Assembly: GCF_004193775.1 (NCBI RefSeq)
Contig: NC_041005.1
Span: 16,525,865 to 16,589,864 of the forward strand
DNA: 64,000 nt
Origin: Glycine soja
Lineage: Eukaryota; Streptophyta; Magnoliopsida; Fabales; Fabaceae
Direction: 5' to 3'
A model generated the notes under the pieces. The model worked only from the letters and a program-made list of their open reading frames with translations. It was not told where the DNA came from and did not search any database. A program made the position numbers and the translations under genes. Below, piece after piece: positions 46,501 through 56,832 of the stretch (its first letter is position 1; every line of letters starts with the position of its first letter).

Positions 46501-46930
46501 TTTTTGTAGCCAGCCTCACTACAAGCCTGGGAAAGTCCTTCAGATTATGTTTATACATTTCTGACTTGATGGCATGAGATGAAATGCAAATATTGGACCT
46601 CCTGTTAGTTGTTATCAATGAATAGCTTAAACACTTGTGCTTGAGTGAAACAGTAGCCGTGGGACTGTGGTTTGAGCTACTTTCCTTGATATCTGTCTTA
46701 TGATTAACTTCACCCAACTGTATAGTTCACATTTTGTTCTTCTCTTTGTCTGGCTGTATAGTCTGTGAAAACAACTGATAGGTACACATTGCTTCATCTT
46801 TCTCATCATGCAATCAATAAATTTTGATGCATATACCATTATACATAAACACTGCATGTTTTACCACTTGAGGACAAGTGAGTTGTTCTCTTTTTCTTGA
46901 GGACAAGCAAAACTGTAAATTTTGGGGAGT
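43518..46930 (+). other. 3' non-coding region of element B, CTAAGC-rich, with a proline-rich coding remnant
   Basis: Region between integrase and the 3' LTR, where Athila elements may carry an env-like ORF. 43780-45240 is packed with CGCTAAGC/GCTTAGCG words. At about 45351-45558 a frame reads PTRTEPAPAESRPLVVDPP, EILPAPPAPPFILILDDSD and ends DGLDFSDWMD at a TAG. This Pro-rich acidic tail could be the last remnant of the extra ORF; no membrane segment is seen. 46140-46930 aligns with 6581-7400 and ends in the polypurine tract AATTTTGGGGAGT (46917-46930). Confidence 0.6.
44340..44372. other. Perfect 15-bp hairpin in the 3' region of element B
   Basis: CTCCCGCTTAGCGAA, a 3-base loop CGC, then its exact complement. 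It is built from two inverted CGCTTAGCG words, the motif scattered across this region. Confidence 0.85.
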
Positions 46931-47731
46931 TGTTAATCGATGAATACGACTAACTTTTGTGTATAAAACCTGTGTATATTGTATCAAACTTCTCCAATTT
47001 ATAGTTGTTTTGTAATATTATGAGTAATTTTTGTTAAATATAGGTAATAGATAATTTATACTTTTGTTTTGTGTGTTTAATAATCAATTTCTCTCAATTT
47101 CAGGTTAATTAGGCACATTGGTAAAAGTGATGTTTTCACCTTCTCGCTAAGCCAATATGCTGGCTTAGCGAGCATTCTCTAAGCGCGACACTCAATGGCT
47201 AAGCACAAGGAAGAATCCAGAAGAAGATGAGCTATCAGGTTCGCTGAGCGCACCGCTCCAGGTCATCAAGCACACCGCTTTAGCTCATCAACTAAGCGAG
47301 AGAAGCATGCTAAGCCAAAAATCACTAACGTGCGCTAAGCGCACGAGCACGAACAAGACCACCTATTTAAGCCTGAAATCAGATTTGCAAAGGGACTTTG
47401 GAGTTTTTCTTGAAGAAGCCTCTGCATGCACGGGAATCTGGCCCTGGCTTGAAGCTTTTGCATGTTTAGGAAGTTCTAGAGAGAGAAAGGTCCAAGTTCC
47501 AAAGAGTTCTGAGAGATTATGTTGTGTGAAGATCTGTGGAGATGCGAGTTCGAAGCGGAAGCCGTTCTGAGAACTTGAGATGAGTTTGTGAGTGATTGTG
47601 AGATCCTAGAGGTAAAGGAGACATCCTCACCACTTGTGTTTTTGCATTCTTTCATCTTGTTCTTCTCTTTGTTGTAAAGGAGGTTTCCAGACTATGGAAA
47701 GCTAAATCCTCTGTTGGATCTTCCCTGTAGG
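46931..47731 (+). repeat. 3' LTR of element B (left part)
   Basis: Starts TGTTAATCGATGAATACG right after the polypurine tract and runs 801 bp to CCCTGTAGG, where element C is inserted; the intact LTR would continue TACCTGATG. It keeps the TATA-like TATTTAAG (47364-47371) missing from the 5' LTR. The hairpin is at 47143-47172. Confidence 0.9.
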
Positions 47732-49335
47732 TGTCGCGACGTGCCCTTTTGCGGGCGAGCGAAGGCGAGGCTCACGGGTGCGCTTTCCAAAGGAGGAAAG
47801 ATGCGCGGAGTCGCCACCAACGTTTATTTGTGGAAAACGTCAGAAAAACCGAAAGAAACCGGTCAAAATGAAAATTCTATGTTCGCCACCAACGCTTATT
47901 TGTGGAAGGTATTAACACCTCTCACGTTTGTCTCAAAGGACAACAGCCCATTTTTTAGAATCGTGGAAATTGTATTACCTTAATTTTTATTTCTTTTTAT
48001 TTTTTGAGGTCGACAAAAGCGGGGCTTTTGCTCCTACGTACCCTCCATCGAAGAGGAAATCAGACCTACGTAGTTCTTTCTTATGCGTGAATCAAGTGAT
48101 TCTTTTTACTCGAAAGGTGATCATTTTAAGGCGTTGGACCTTAAAAATGATCCATTTTACTTGGTAAGAAACTGAAATGATAAACTTTCAAAACCCTATT
48201 TTTTGTGGACGAGCTTGACTAGGCGAGTTGATTTTAGCCTTAGTTTCACTTTAGTTATTAGTCAATTCAATTAAGAATGAGAAATCCCAAAGAGAAAACA
48301 TCCGATTGATTTTTCGCTTTATTTTACTAAAAGGTATTTTTTGATTATTATATTATTATTTTACCTCTTTTTTGATTTCCAACGTGGTTACGGCACGACC
48401 GAACGGTCGGAATTCATTTTAACCGAAATTAACGGATGATACAATTCAAACGATCGGTGGAAATTTATTTTATTTTTAGATTAGGCGAGAAATGACTTAA
48501 ATAAATGACTTAAGCACGTCAAAAGGGGGTATAAAAAGCGAATGAAAATGAGAATAAAAATACATGAAACAAAATGTGGACCACCACGGGTACATAGAAT
48601 GAATTGAAAAGCTCGATTCGAGGTACTTACCCGTTGAAGACTGAAGAAAACGAAGAACGAACTATGAATGTTGAAGAACGGTCGAGAATCTTCGCGTAAT
48701 TACTCACAGAAACGTTACGGAAACGTTACGGAAGCGCCTCGGCTTGGATTTTCTTCACGGAAATAATTTTCCTCAACAATTTCGAGAGAATGAGAAGTGC
48801 CAAGAAGGCTGAACCCCTTCTCCCTTCACTCCTCCCCCTATTTATAGCAAAATAGGGGAGGAGCTTGCCACCCAGCTCGCCCAGGCGAGCAAGGTTGCTT
48901 CCTCCAGAAGCAACAGCCTTCTGGAGGAAGAATCTGGAAGGCCCAGGTGGGCCTGATTGCTATGTGTACCCCCCTTTTTACTAAATGCACCCCACTCTAC
49001 CTTTTTTGGTAATTCTTTTTCCGTAACGTTACGAAAGTTTACGAATTTCGTAACGATACTTATTTTCCTTCCGCAAGGTTACGAGTCCTTACGGATTATG
49101 TATTTACTCTTTTTTTAGCTTTCGAAGAAGTTACGAAAACTCACGGATTGCGAAAAATACCTCCTTTCGATTTCCGTCACATCACGGAATTTTCACGGAT
49201 CGCGTTCCTTTTGATTTTCGGCACGTCTCGGGACTTCACATATTGTGCAACAAAGGGTGCCAAATATCTCAAAGCGGCCAATCAATGGTTGTATATCATC
49301 AAATTATAATCCTTGGACAAAATTAGGGTATGACA
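47732..49335 (-). repeat. 3' LTR of element C
   Basis: 1604 bp. On the minus strand it begins TGTCATACCCTAATTTTG at 49335 and ends CACGTCGCGACA at 47732. It contains one palindrome GCTCGCCTGGGCGAGC (48875-48890), a TATA box (48837-48846), a leader with a strong splice-donor match CAACGG/GTAAGT at 48631/48630, and near the end a duplicated segment around CCACCAACGYTTATTTGTGG (47814-47905). The flank before the insertion is GTAGG. Confidence 0.88.
48837..48846 (-). promoter_or_regulatory. TATA box of the element C LTR
   Basis: Minus strand TATAAATAGG, 28 bp downstream of the GCTCGCCTGGGCGAGC palindrome (48890-48875). The context TATAAATAGGGGGAGGAG is shared with element D. Confidence 0.75.
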
Positions 49336-49350
49336 GTTGCCCCTCTTTAC
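49336..49350 (-). other. Polypurine tract of element C
   Basis: GTAAAGAGGGGCAAC immediately before the LTR on the minus strand, essentially identical to the tract of element A (37519-37533). It primes plus-strand DNA synthesis. Confidence 0.8.
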
Positions 49351-49583
49351 TTACCTCTCATCGGAGATAAGAGGAAAGCAAAGATAAGACACTGATTTCG
49401 TCCATCATGCCCTTTCCGTGATGACGATTCTCGTCTCTACTCCTTCTTTTTTGCTGTACAACACAAAACAAAATACAAACAACAACAAGAACAACGAATA
49501 TAATATACATATACACATATACACATGTTTGGCGAAGGAACCGATCCGGAAAACAACAGAAGAACATATTTCCCAGTCACCAG

Positions 49584-51755
49584 AGGCTCCACGCTTGATA
49601 ATGGAGGACACATGAACAACGCTAGGCAATGACATTCATGGGGCTCCGAAAAAGGTGGAGAATGGAGGATTGCCTTGAGGGTCCAAACTTAGGCAATCAT
49701 AAAGCAAAGCTCCAAACTCGAAGGTGGAGGACACATGAACAGTGCTAGGCAATGACATTCATGGGGCTCCGAAAAAAGGGGGAGAATGGAGGATTGCCTT
49801 GAGGGTCCGCACTTAGGCAATCATGAAACATAGCTCCAAACTCGAAGGTGGAGGACACATGAACAACGCTAGGCAATAACATTATTGGGGCTCCGAAAAA
49901 GAGGCAGAATGGAGGATTGCCTTGAGGGTCCGCACTTAGGCAATCATGAAACATAGCTCCAAACTCGAAGGTGGAGGACACATGAACAGTGCTAGGGAAT
50001 AACATTCATGGGGCTTCGAAAAAAAAAAGGAGGAGAATGGAGGATTGCCTTGAGGGTCCGCACTTAGGCAATCATGAAACATAGCTCCAAACTGAAAGGT
50101 GGAGGACACATGAACAGTGCTAGGCAATAACATTCATGGGGCTCCGAAAAAGGGGGAGAATGGAGGATTGCCTTGAGGGTCCGCACTTAGGCAATCATGA
50201 AGCATAGCTCCAAACTCGAAGGTGGAGGACACATGAACAGCGCTAGGCAATGACATTCATTGGGCTCCGAAAAAAGGGGGAGAATGGAGGATTGCCTTGA
50301 GGGTCCGCACTTAGGCAATCATGAAACATAGCTCCAAACTCGAAGGTGGAGGACACATGAACAGCGCTAGGCAATAACATTCATGGGGCTCCGAAAAAGG
50401 GGGAGAATGGAGGATTGCCTTGAGGGTCCGCACTTAGGCAATCATGAAACATAGCTCCAAACTCGAAAGTGGAGGACACATGAACAGTGCTAGGCAATAA
50501 CATTCATGGGGCTCCAAAAAAGGGGGAGAATGGAGGATTGCCTTGAGGGTCCGCACTTAGGCAATCATGAAACATAGCTCCAAACTCGAAGGTGGAGGAC
50601 ACATGAACAGTGCTAGGCAATAACATTCATGGGGCTCCGAAAAAGGGGGAGAATGGAGAATTGCCTTGAGGGTCCGCACTTAGGCAATCATGAAACATAG
50701 CTCCAAACTCAAAGGTGGAGGACACATGAACAGTGCTAGGCAATAACATTCATGGGGCTCCGAAAAAGGGGGGAGAATGGAGGATTGCCTTGAAGGTCCG
50801 CACTTAGGCAATCATGAAACATAGCTCCAAACTCGAAGGTGGAGGACACATGAACAGCGCTAGGCAATAACATTCATGGGGCTCCGAAAAAAGGGGGAGA
50901 ATGGAGAATTGCCTTGAGGGTCCGCAGTTAGGTAATCATGAAACATAGCTCGAAACTCGAAGGTGGAGGACACATGAACAGCGCTAGGCAATAACATTCA
51001 TGGGGCTCCGAAAAAAGGGGGAGAATGGAGGATTGCCTTGAGTGTCCGCACTTAGGCAATCATGAAACATAGCTTCAAACTCGAAGGTGGAGGACACATG
51101 AACAGCGCTAGGCAACAACATTCATGGGGCTCCGAAAAAGGGGGAGAATGGAGGATTGCCTTGAGGGTCCGCACTTAGGCAATCATGAAACATAGCTCCA
51201 AACTCGAAGGTGGAGGACACATGTACAGCGCTAGGCAATAACATTCATGGGGCTCCGAAAAAGGGGGAGAATGGAGGATTTCCTTGAGGGTCCGCACTTA
51301 GGCAATCATGAAACATAGCTCCAAACTCGAAGGTGAAGGACACATGAACAGCGCTAGGCAATAACATTCATGGGGCTCCGAAAAAGGGGGAGAATGGAGG
51401 ATTGCCTTGAGGGTCCGCACTTAGGCAATCATGAAACATAGCTCCAAACTGGAAGGTGGAGGACACATGAACAGCGCTAGGCAATAACATTCATGGGGCT
51501 CCGAAAAAGGGGGAGAATGGAGGATTGCCTTGAGGGTCCGCACTTAGGCAATCATGAAACATAGCTCCAAACTCGAAGGTGGAGGACACATGAACAGCGC
51601 TAGGCAATAACATTCATGGGGCTCCGAAAAAGGGGGAGAATGGAGGATTGCCTTGAGGGTCCGCACTTAGGCAATCATGAAACATAGCTCCAAACTCGAA
51701 GGTGGAGGACACATGAACAACGCTAGGCAATGACATTCATGGGGCTCCGAAAAAG
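49584..51755. repeat. 123-bp tandem repeat array, about 17.7 copies
   Basis: Head-to-tail units of about 123 bp (122-128, varying mostly in an A/G homopolymer run) with very high similarity, each containing GGATTGCCTTGAGGGTCCGC, CACTTAGGCAATCATG and CACATGAACAGYGCTAGGCA. Within a unit, GAGGA, TAGGCAAT and GCTCC each occur twice at offsets of 56-62 bp, so the unit looks like a diverged dimer. It lies between the extra ORF and the 3' LTR of a Tat element, the known place for satellite-like arrays in Ogre/Tat. Frames inside it are repeat artefacts. Confidence 0.95.
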
Positions 51756-53632
51756 TGGTTCGCAGGACCGAACGGTCCACCGGGTTTTTCCACCTGAAAG
51801 GCAAACATGCTTTTTGTAAAGAAAAATAAATCATTCACGAGAGCACCATATCTTAGAGAAACAATATACTTGTGCCAAGGGTAATCTTCCTTGTAACCGA
51901 GAATGAAGGGCAGGACGTCAACTTTTAGCTTTTAAATGAACATGCAGGGGAAACATCGGGCTAAGCTGAAAATAAATCACTCATGGTGTATAAAACTCAC
52001 AAGGAAAGTGTTTTATCCTATTCTCAAACCATAACTGCACCATGACTCTATTTTGCACACGACTTCCTATCGAATCAAAGATCAAACGTACGATCACGGA
52101 CCAATAGGATTTTCTCGAGGGTAGTGTTTTTTGGAGAGGAAGCTGGGTGTTTCGGTCTTTTCCTCTTTATTCATGTGGGGTGGGATATCGCCAGTCAAGA
52201 ATGACTTTGAATGGCAATTCGAAAGGAAAAGACACCAAAAATGGGTTTTCCTTTGCCGATAGTCACTTATTTTTGCCGAAAATTTATCTGGTCTGAAGAT
52301 TTTCCATTCCCTTTCTTTCATTGATCGAGAATTACTCTGTTTTCCTCCGATCTCTTCCATTTTCACTTCCTTTCGATCTTTGATCGGGAATCCTTCTTTC
52401 TTTCCTTTTTTTCTTTTCTTTATTTTCATATTTTTCTTTTTCTTTCTTTCCATTTCTTCCTTTTCTTTCTTTTCACTTCTCCTTCCCCATCCCTTTCTTT
52501 GGGAAATCGGGTTTCAGCATTCTATTCGCTCTCCCTTAAGGAGATTCCGCTGTCCTTTGCTTCGGGGAAGGAATGAGGATTCTTTTTATAGGTCAAGGTT
52601 CAAAAAGGTCTAAGGTTGTGTTTCAATGGGGTCTTTTATCGTGGGAACCCAATCTTGATATCTGGGGCGAAACAAATTTGGGTGTCAAGGTGTCGGTCCC
52701 GAGCCGAACTCCCATATCACTCCATAAGGCACGCGTGACAATGATGATTTGAAAACAACGTGCAAAATTAGTCATGGCTACAGCCAGATGGGCACTCAAG
52801 AATCCCGCTTATGGCATTGTGATACTACGGTTGGGAATTTACACAAACAGACCCAACGTTTCCCAATTATGTTCTTTTATCAGTTCAATGAATTCATCCA
52901 TCCTTTTCTCGGTTATTCCGGAAAATAAACTCTTAGCATCAGTCCCTTGTTTCCAGAAGACACGTTTGCTCTTTACGAATGATTTATACTTCTTAACTAT
53001 AACATGTCGACCTTCGCGGTCTTTCTTTCTTTTTCCTTTTTGTTTCATTCACAAAATTATACACTTGTGGTCCTTTATGAGGAAAACCTTTCTTTGTACA
53101 TCTATATTCTTATACATGACAAACTTTTTTTGTACACGCATTGGAACTCTTTCTCTTTACGTCACACGGTCTATATACAAACCTTATTTACGTTCAAAGA
53201 TTTTTTCATTTTTCCCAACACACACTTATGGTTCACACAAAAGTTTCTTCATATACACTCGTTGCTCGCACACACAAGGATTCCTTTCCACGCATCATTT
53301 ACACACAAAAAAAATCCTTTTATACATACTTTCCTTTTTCTTTGTATACGCAGACATTTTATTCACAACGCTTCTTTCTTTTTATTAGGATTTTTGGTTC
53401 ATTTTATTTTTTAGGACGACGTTCCTAAATGAAAAACTTTACACGGTCCCGGAATTTCAACAAACATTATTGAAAACAATGAAACAAGTACCGACGTAAC
53501 AACTCAAACGATATGTATGTACAAAACAAAAGTCAATCAACATGAAACAAACGTTAGTCCCTTAGTCAAACAAAAATATATAACAGGAAAAAATGGAAAC
53601 AAAAAAGAAATATGGATCAAGGGATCTCCCAA
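51756..53632 (-). other. Non-coding spacer of element C
   Basis: No gene recognised between the array and the extra ORF. A long pyrimidine-rich stretch on the plus strand (52386-52490; purine-rich in element orientation) is the only notable feature. Frames at 52774-53428 are low-complexity Phe/Ser/His translations. Confidence 0.5.
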
Positions 53633-54891
53633 TCATGTGGCCCCGCTCCCTCCTAAGAAATCAAGTAAATCGGTCATCTCCTCGTCCTCGCGGGCCTCAT
53701 CTGCCTCGTCGGGAGTCTCTGCTGGTGCCTCTGCTGGCGCCTCTCCTGCCCGGGCCTCAGGCCAATCTCTAGGCCATGCGACCTCTACCCTGAACTGGTC
53801 CGGAGTAGGGCACAGAAAAGAAGTAAAACCCTGGCTCTGCAGGCTGAGGCTCATCTGGTAAAGACAATCATGGGTCTGTACATGAGCCCGGTGGTTGGCC
53901 GCCTGCTGGCGAACCAAATGCCGCAAATACTGCTCCGTATCAAACGATCTAGCTGGGCCAGCCTGATGAGGTGGCGGCGCATCTGCGGCCTGCGGAGCAT
54001 CCCCTGGGCCTGTCTCTGTGTGCAATACTTCTCAATAAAAGCTTGGGTGATGGGCGGCCGAATCACCTTGCTGGGTGCGACGGGGACTCCGAACGACTGG
54101 CAGAGTTCTGTGATCAAGGCGGGAAATCCCAGGGCCCTGTTGGACTTATCCGGGTCCAGAGGATGCCTGGTAGGCACCATACCTGCAAATAGATAGATGA
54201 CATCAGCGATTAACTGAGCCACGTGAATGCTCATCCGTGTCAGGATGGCATACACCAGCTGACACTTCGGCAGGGGGAGGTCGGAATTATGATCGCTGGG
54301 TTGGATGTTGCTGAGCAGCAAAGTCATCTAGATCTAAGTCAGGGTGGTCATGTTGGTGCGCATGATCCGCACCCGTCTCCCGGTAGCAGTCCGGGCAAAA
54401 TCCTGCCCCGGTATACATAGCAAATGGGCGATGGCCTCCTCATCGAACCCATCGGATCGGTTCCTCCTCTGGCCATACTCGCACTCCTGACCCTCTTCCA
54501 GCACTAAAGGGTATCCCAGGAACTGGCTGATAGCATCTGCATCAAACGGGATCCACTGACCCCTCACCCAGGACCTCATATCTCGCACGCCCTCCTCTGT
54601 AGGCCAAGCATTGGCATAAAATTCGAGGACTATGTCTGGATCGAACTTGGCCATGGGGGTAACCAGTGATGCCCACCGCCGGTGAACTATCTCCTCCTGG
54701 AAATCGGTATACTCGTCGTCCCTGAGCTGGACGCGTCGCTCCTGGAGAAATGACCATCCCTTGATGGCCTCGAAGCACTGCTGGTGTTCAGCGCTCCTAA
54801 AGTGGTGACTGTCATACTCGGGAGCGGAACTGGTTCCTTCGACCGCTTTATCCTTCCTGGATCTCTTTGAGGCAAGTTTCCTCGAGGCCAT
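53633..54891 (-). pseudogene. Extra ORF of Tat element C (putative plant transposon protein type)
   Basis: About 420 codons from ATG 54891-54889, directly after a splice-acceptor match. The N-terminus is basic (RKLASKRSRKDK, a likely nuclear localisation signal). The main domain reads FEAIKGWSFLQERRVQL, RRWASLVTPMAKFDPDIVLE, FYANAWPTEEG, VRGQWIPFDADAISQFLGYP, then CQLVYAILTRMSIHVAQLIA. The C-terminus is acidic with EEMTDLLDFLGG. This fits the soybean putative plant transposon protein family found with Tat elements; function unknown. Two in-frame TAG codons (54334-54336, 54328-54330) and a frameshift near 54003 break it. The GTAMFSQE-type upstream Met is intronic and not used. Confidence 0.7.
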
Positions 54892-54894
54892 CTC

Positions 54895-55926
54895 CTGCGA
54901 GAACAAACATTTGGAAGTTAGTTTTACAAGATAATGCTTATCTTAACGCAAAAATGTCGTGCTAACCCCTCTGATTTAGACCAAACTCATGTAATCCATT
55001 TATGCACACGCGTATGTGTAGAAAATATCCTATTACTTATGTCAACATACAAGAACATCTAATATATTCTAATTGCCATACACCTATATACATTCTGAAA
55101 AAGAAAACACACTTTCATGCTCAAAGTGTTGCGTCAAACTTTACACCTAATTTATATCCTAAACATTTGCTATCACAAACTACCTACATACATTTGAAGT
55201 ACACCATACAAATTTTTATTGTTTCACTCATATTTATTTATATGCATATTGGAAAGCTAATTACATCCTACACATATTTGCATTCAAAAAGGTATTCCAC
55301 GCTATCATACATTCATTTAGGAAAACAATTATTCATACTTGGCGAGGAATTTTATGCCCCTTATATTTACACATATATCTACACACCATTGAAAAGCATT
55401 TCCCACGTTACTTAGGTGCAAAGTACCAATCATGGGGCAGCCCAAATTCTTACAAGCAAGTCCCTATTTTCATGCTTTTCTAATTCTAAAACAAAATTTT
55501 GGGTTCCTAGTCATGAGTATGTTTTCTTGCATTGAAGCTAAAAAGTTTGGGTTCCTAAGCTTGGGATTGCATTTGGGCATCTATTTTGACTTTCCTACGC
55601 TGTCTCTACATACATAAAACAACCCTACCATCCCAATTTTGCAAAATCATATTCATATATCATTGGGGCATTTCACCGAGCACTTGATGGGCGCATGTTT
55701 GGACATAAATTGCAAGAGAATGGGGGCAATGTGACATGCCCCATTGCTTCAGAATACAACATAGGCCTAAGGCCTTCTCATTCAAATCCTCAACTCAAAA
55801 AAATCAAGCATAAAAACAACCCAAAACTGCCCCACAAATATAATCACATTCTCACAATTTGGAGCACCAAAAGATGAAGAAAATATACCAATGGGAAGCT
55901 AAAAACATCAAGGATTGAATACTTAC
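54895..55926 (-). other. Putative intron in the leader of the extra ORF
   Basis: Minus strand donor CAACAA/GTAAGTATT at 55927/55926 and acceptor TTTGTTCTCGCAG/GAG at 54895/54894, three bases before the ATG: 1032 bp. Both sites fit plant consensus. The interval is T-rich on the minus strand and has no coding content. Inferred from sequence only. Confidence 0.6.
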
Positions 55927-56073
55927 TTGTTGGAGTGAATAGAAACACCAAAAACGAAAGCAAAACGCGATCAAAAGTGGCTTAGGGGAGCCAGAAATGC
56001 AAGCCTTCGTGTTCTTTATCTTTCGAATGAGGGGGGGGGAGTTTTTTAGATACAAAAATGTTCCCCTCCCTCG

Positions 56074-56081
56074 TTTTTATA
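56074..56081 (-). promoter_or_regulatory. Putative internal promoter for the extra ORF
   Basis: Minus strand TATAAAAA in AAATTATAAAAACGAGGGAG, 18 bp downstream of two tandem GCTCGCCTGGGCGAGC palindromes (56134-56119 and 56114-56099). A start about 30 bp further would give a first exon of about 120 bases ending at the donor 55927. The layout (palindrome, TATA, purine-rich GAGGGAGGGG, leader, GTAAGT donor) mirrors that of the element's LTR. Confidence 0.55.
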
Positions 56082-56098
56082 ATTTGGGTGCAGGGGTT

Positions 56099-56134
56099 GC
56101 TCGCCCAGGCGAGCTCAGCTCGCCCAGGCGAGTT
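56099..56134. repeat. Two tandem copies of the CTCGCCNNGGCGAG palindrome
   Basis: GCTCGCCCAGGCGAGC, a 4-base gap, and a second copy with a one-base mismatch at its edge. The same palindrome occurs upstream of the TATA box in the LTRs of A and C. Confidence 0.85.
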
Positions 56135-56832
56135 AACCTGCCATTTTTTTTTTTTGAGGGGAACATTAACCATGTCTCCTCCTTCCTTATGGGTTAGCGT
56201 TTGCCCACTTGAACCTACTTAAATTAGAATTAGGTGTCGATTACTTATTTAAAACAAACAATAGTAAAAGAAACTGCGAATGCAAAGGATACTGGGCTGC
56301 CTTGCAGCGACATTCTCTGCTTGTTTAGCGCCGGGAAGGGGCAACGATCGGTCGGGCGTGACCCTATCCCCACTTGCATCCGTCCCTATGTACCTGTAAG
56401 TAGGAAACAAAAAATCCAATGGCCAATCGTGTCCGGTCATCGTCTTACCATGGTTGATTTCCGCAGTCAACTTGTCTCGACTTCTAACCATGACCTAAGA
56501 AGGCCCTGCCCATGTTACCACAAAATATGCATGTGTATGTGCATGTATGAATGTTCCTAATGCAAGACCTTCTTAGTGAAGGCTGGTTAGATTCAATTTT
56601 AGATAAGCGTTTGGGGCACCCCATACACCGAGCGAAGAGGGCTCAAGTTATAACAAATCTAAAACACAAGGTTTGAAACCAAAGGGAGGACTGAAACCTC
56701 GCCCATCTTTTCTTTTCAAAGAAACAAGACAAATACAGTGAATGGGAATCCCTAGAGGAAACCAAGAAGAACGAGAAAAACTCAGAAATAAAAAACATGC
56801 AACGGTCCTCTCGATTGCCCCAGACTTCAAGC
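56135..56832 (-). other. Spacer between pol and the extra transcription unit
   Basis: No coding domain. It may hold the end of the pol transcript or upstream sequence of the internal promoter. Confidence 0.45.

Larger units (their letters stand above)
38635..47731 (+). mobile_element. Athila-like Ty3/gypsy element B, cut by element C
   Basis: Inserted in the 3' LTR of A. It has a 5' LTR (38635-39960), tRNA-Asp primer site, gag-derived remnant, RT, RNase H, integrase, 3.4 kb of 3' non-coding DNA, a polypurine tract and a 3' LTR beginning at 46931 and interrupted at 47731. It belongs to the same family as X and Y. The capsid domain, protease and integrase HHCC domain are missing and at least five stops break the frame, so it moved, if at all, with proteins supplied in trans. 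Confidence 0.88.

Noticed and set aside
49745..50133. Minus-strand frames with a repeated peptide
   Set aside because: Translation of the 123-bp array; codon phase is kept only by chance over a few units.
49584..51755. Regularly spaced direct repeats that might suggest a CRISPR array
   Set aside because: Units are contiguous ~123-bp copies with no unique spacers, in a plant retrotransposon; it is a tandem array.
52774..53428. 204-codon and overlapping frames in element C
   Set aside because: Low-complexity Phe/Tyr/His translations in several frames at once, with no domain; opposite strand to the element's genes.
53870..54196. Plus-strand frames opposite the extra ORF of C
   Set aside because: Shadow frames; the minus strand carries the conserved protein family signature.
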